Made by a program: the position numbers and the translations under genes
Origin: JAHFRG01 sp041495205
Lineage (GTDB): Bacteria > Pseudomonadota > Gammaproteobacteria > Burkholderiales > JAHFRG01
Assembly: GCA_041495205.1 (NCBI GenBank)
Contig: JBGQCF010000042.1
Span: 1 to 15,597 of the forward strand
Direction: 5' to 3'
Length of the DNA: 15,597 nt
Part shown: piece after piece, positions 13,479-15,597 of the stretch
Layout: the number at the start of each line of letters is the position of its first letter
Position numbering within the stretch: the stretch's first letter is position 1
Notes under the pieces: model-generated
Database searches by the model: none
What the model was told of the DNA's origin: nothing
Seen by the model: only the letters and a program-made list of their open reading frames with translations

Positions 13479-15597
13479 ATGAGCTTCAAGCGCGTCGTCT
13501 CAATGCTTCCGATCTTCGAACGTTCTCGTGCCGCCATTCTTCTGTCCTTCCTGGTTTTTCTCGCGGCCCCGGCGTGGGGGGCGGTGGCGTTCGTTCAAAA
13601 AGTCCCGAACACGACCACTGCAACACACTTTAGCGGTACGTCAGCACAGACGATGGCCATTACGCCGACTGCCGGGAATCTCCTGGTAGTCGTGGTGACG
13701 GTTGCAGGTAGTACCAACCCGACGAACACCGTAACCGTCGCCGACTCCGACAGCGTGAGCTATACAGCGGCCGGCAACGCGACCACCTCAGGCGGTTTAG
13801 GGCGCGTGTCCATCTTTTACAGACCCAATGTGACATCTGGGGCCAAGACGATTACGATCACCCCCAGCGCGACTCCCGCATCTCCAGTATGGGCTGTCGA
13901 GGTGATGGAATACGTCGGGGTCGATACGACTCCTACCGTGACCACGGCTAGCGCTATTGGAAGTTCAACCGCTCCGACTGTATCGGTAACACCGACTGCC
14001 GGCGCCTCGCTCTATATCGCAGCGACAGGATCGGGGAACGCGACCGTAACGAGCTACACCTCCGGTGCAGGCTGGACACAGCGCTATAGCGATCCGTCTA
14101 ACTCCCCGAATCCGCCTAATGCGAGTGAGGAAATTACTTCGGCAACAGGCGCACAGACAGCGACGTGGACGCTAGGGACTTCACAGAGCTGGGTAGCGGT
14201 CATTGCCTCGTTCAGTACGCCTTCGTCGGGCGGCATCGCGTGGATTCAAGGCGTAAACAAATCAGTCGGCGGCGCCGTCGCCTACGTCCAATCCAAGTCC
14301 CTGACATCGGGCGGATCGGGCGCCACGAATACCATCGCGGCCCCCGCGCTCAACGCTGTCACTTCAGGCAATGCCGTGGTGGGCTTCGTATCATGGGGAT
14401 CAGACACCACCAGCATCTTAACGAGCGTCACAGACGATAAGGGAAACACTTACACCATCGTGCAGCGTGCTGGCTCAACGAACAGCGGGACTCAGTCTTT
14501 TGCTTCATTCTATCTCCTCAACATCACCAATGCTCCCACCATCATCACCGCTAACTTCAGTTCCTCCCAGACCTACCGCACGATTATCGTCCATGAGGTC
14601 AGCGGCCTGTCCGCTCTGGATCAGTCTGCGATTAATGTCCCGGCCAGCCTGCCGGGCACGGGGACGGACGCGCTGACCAGCGGCTCCGTCACCACCACAG
14701 CAAATGGGGAATATATCGTTGCCGGCGTGTACAATCCCGACACCGATAGGAACCTGCCGATGTACGCAGCAGGCACCGGCTATACCAAGAGGGAAGAGGT
14801 GGGCTCCGGCACTAGTGATTTTGAGAATATGGCGTCAGAAGACCAGATTCAGGCGACGGCGGGATCCATCGCTGGAACGTTCACCGATGCGACCTTCAAC
14901 GAATATTACGGGGTCGCGCTCATGACGTTCAAGACGGCCGGCAGTAACACGTCGATCACGTCGCCAGCTTTGCCCCAACCCATTCTGGCAGGCGACCTCA
15001 TCGTCGTCAGCATCCGCGCGCCCACCGGGACTTGGACGGTGACCGACAACCAGGGCCAAACTTATAGCATAGCAGGCGTCGTTACCAACAACGTCGGTAT
15101 CTACTACTTCGCCAATAGCACGGCAGTCCCCGCGAACACGCTCACCGTAACGGTGACCACCACTGGCGCGGCCGGCACGATGCGGATCTTCGTCGACGTC
15201 TTCCGGGGTGCCGCCACCAGCAACGTTCTGGATACGACCGGCACGATCAATGCCGAGCCCACTACGCCGTCGGGCTGCACTGTTATCAACACCAAGGCTC
15301 CCGACAGCGCCCCGTCAGCCGGAAACGGCGAACTCGTTTTCGCGGCTGCCGGCATGACGAACCAATCAACTTATACGGCCTGCACCACAAACGGCGTAGC
15401 TATGACGATCGGCGGCCAGAACAACACCTCGCCGAACGGGTCCATGTTCACCTCGTACGCGCTCGCGTCACTTGCCGGGGCGCAGAATGTTGCGATCAGC
15501 GAGGGCACCGGTTGCAGCGGGTGCCTGAACGGCGGGGTGGCGATCTTTAGACCCGTTTGCGCTTACAACTTCCGGAAGTCCATTACGGTCGGTGCCG
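13479..15597 (+). CDS. mshQ: MshQ-like exported adhesin with three tandem beta modules (3' end outside the window)
   Basis: Large exported protein, at least 706 residues, open at the window end. Signal peptide: basic start (MSFKRVV), hydrophobic AAILLSFLVFLAAPAWG, probable cleavage after AVA (residue 37). Three modules follow, about 38-248, 251-488 and 490-693. Each has the same order of landmarks: GNLLVVVVT / GNAVVGFVS / GDLIVVSIR; EVMEYVGVD / IVHEVSGLS / FVDVFRGAA; ASLYIAATG / GEYIVAGVY / GELVFAAAG; and VAVIASF / GVALMTF / GVAIFRP. From Tyr696, YNFRKSITVGA resembles the opening of a DUF2341 domain, common in MshQ-like proteins. Cysteines occur only from module 3 onward. ATG 13479 is chosen because it gives a full signal peptide; ATG 13503 and upstream in-frame ATGs (from 13221) are alternatives. 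Role as a surface or pilus-associated adhesin is inferred. Confidence 0.75.
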   Translation, partial: MSFKRVVSMLPIFERSRAAILLSFLVFLAAPAWGAVAFVQKVPNTTTATHFSGTSAQTMAITPTAGNLLVVVVTVAGSTNPTNTVTVADSDSVSYTAAGNATTSGGLGRVSIFYRPNVTSGAKTITITPSATPASPVWAVEVMEYVGVDTTPTVTTASAIGSSTAPTVSVTPTAGASLYIAATGSGNATVTSYTSGAGWTQRYSDPSNSPNPPNASEEITSATGAQTATWTLGTSQSWVAVIASFSTPSSGGIAWIQGVNKSVGGAVAYVQSKSLTSGGSGATNTIAAPALNAVTSGNAVVGFVSWGSDTTSILTSVTDDKGNTYTIVQRAGSTNSGTQSFASFYLLNITNAPTIITANFSSSQTYRTIIVHEVSGLSALDQSAINVPASLPGTGTDALTSGSVTTTANGEYIVAGVYNPDTDRNLPMYAAGTGYTKREEVGSGTSDFENMASEDQIQATAGSIAGTFTDATFNEYYGVALMTFKTAGSNTSITSPALPQPILAGDLIVVSIRAPTGTWTVTDNQGQTYSIAGVVTNNVGIYYFANSTAVPANTLTVTVTTTGAAGTMRIFVDVFRGAATSNVLDTTGTINAEPTTPSGCTVINTKAPDSAPSAGNGELVFAAAGMTNQSTYTACTTNGVAMTIGGQNNTSPNGSMFTSYALASLAGAQNVAISEGTGCSGCLNGGVAIFRPVCAYNFRKSITVGA

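Noticed and set aside
13175..13537. 120-codon frame on the minus strand overlapping the start of the mshQ-like gene
   Set aside because: It overlaps the signal-peptide region of a better-supported gene, shows no domain or membrane pattern, and has no clear ribosome site.

Overview
The window looks like a chromosomal segment of a betaproteobacterium, possibly of the Nitrosomonadales/Gallionella-like kind. The reasons are the conserved rhodanese-grxC-secB-gpsA-trmL neighbourhood, a moderate GC content, a PglL-type O-oligosaccharyltransferase, and a type IV pilus locus of the MSHA family. All genes run on the + strand except trmL. No rRNA, tRNA, CRISPR array or prophage is seen. The assignment to a taxon is inference from gene order and protein style only.

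Left part (about 100-4500): a housekeeping operon with very tight or overlapping junctions. It holds a PglL-like protein glycosylation ligase, a membrane-anchored rhodanese (YibN type), glutaredoxin 3, the export chaperone SecB, a small exported double-SH3 protein, and glycerol-3-phosphate dehydrogenase GpsA. Tail-to-tail with gpsA lies trmL, a tRNA wobble-base 2'-O-methyltransferase gene. It is split after codon 31 by a 267-bp element without a transposase (MITE-like). The element has 17-bp terminal inverted repeats and a probable CTAG target duplication. Removing it restores a 154-codon trmL.

Right part (5326-end): an MSHA-type pilus assembly and pilin locus. It begins with mshE (assembly ATPase with an N-terminal c-di-GMP-type MshEN domain) and mshG (inner-membrane platform). 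An unrecognised 205-aa membrane protein with a clear internal two-fold repeat follows. Next come the major pilin mshA, with its own leader and a strong intrinsic terminator, and the minor pilins mshC, mshD and mshO and the PilX-like mshP in an overlapping run. The last gene is a large exported mshQ-like adhesin that runs off the window just as a DUF2341-like segment begins. The upstream half of a typical msh locus (mshI-N) is not next to mshE here.

The most unusual feature is in mshP. A canonical MshP/PilX of about 150-170 residues carries an internal module of about 190 residues, flanked by an in-frame near-identical 18-bp direct repeat. The same two-part beta-rich module, judged by four ordered landmark motifs, recurs three times in tandem in the adjacent MshQ-like protein. 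This suggests that an adhesin-type module has been shuffled into a minor pilin. Together the right-hand genes would assemble a glycosylatable, c-di-GMP-responsive pilus that presents adhesive modules. That functional picture is inference.
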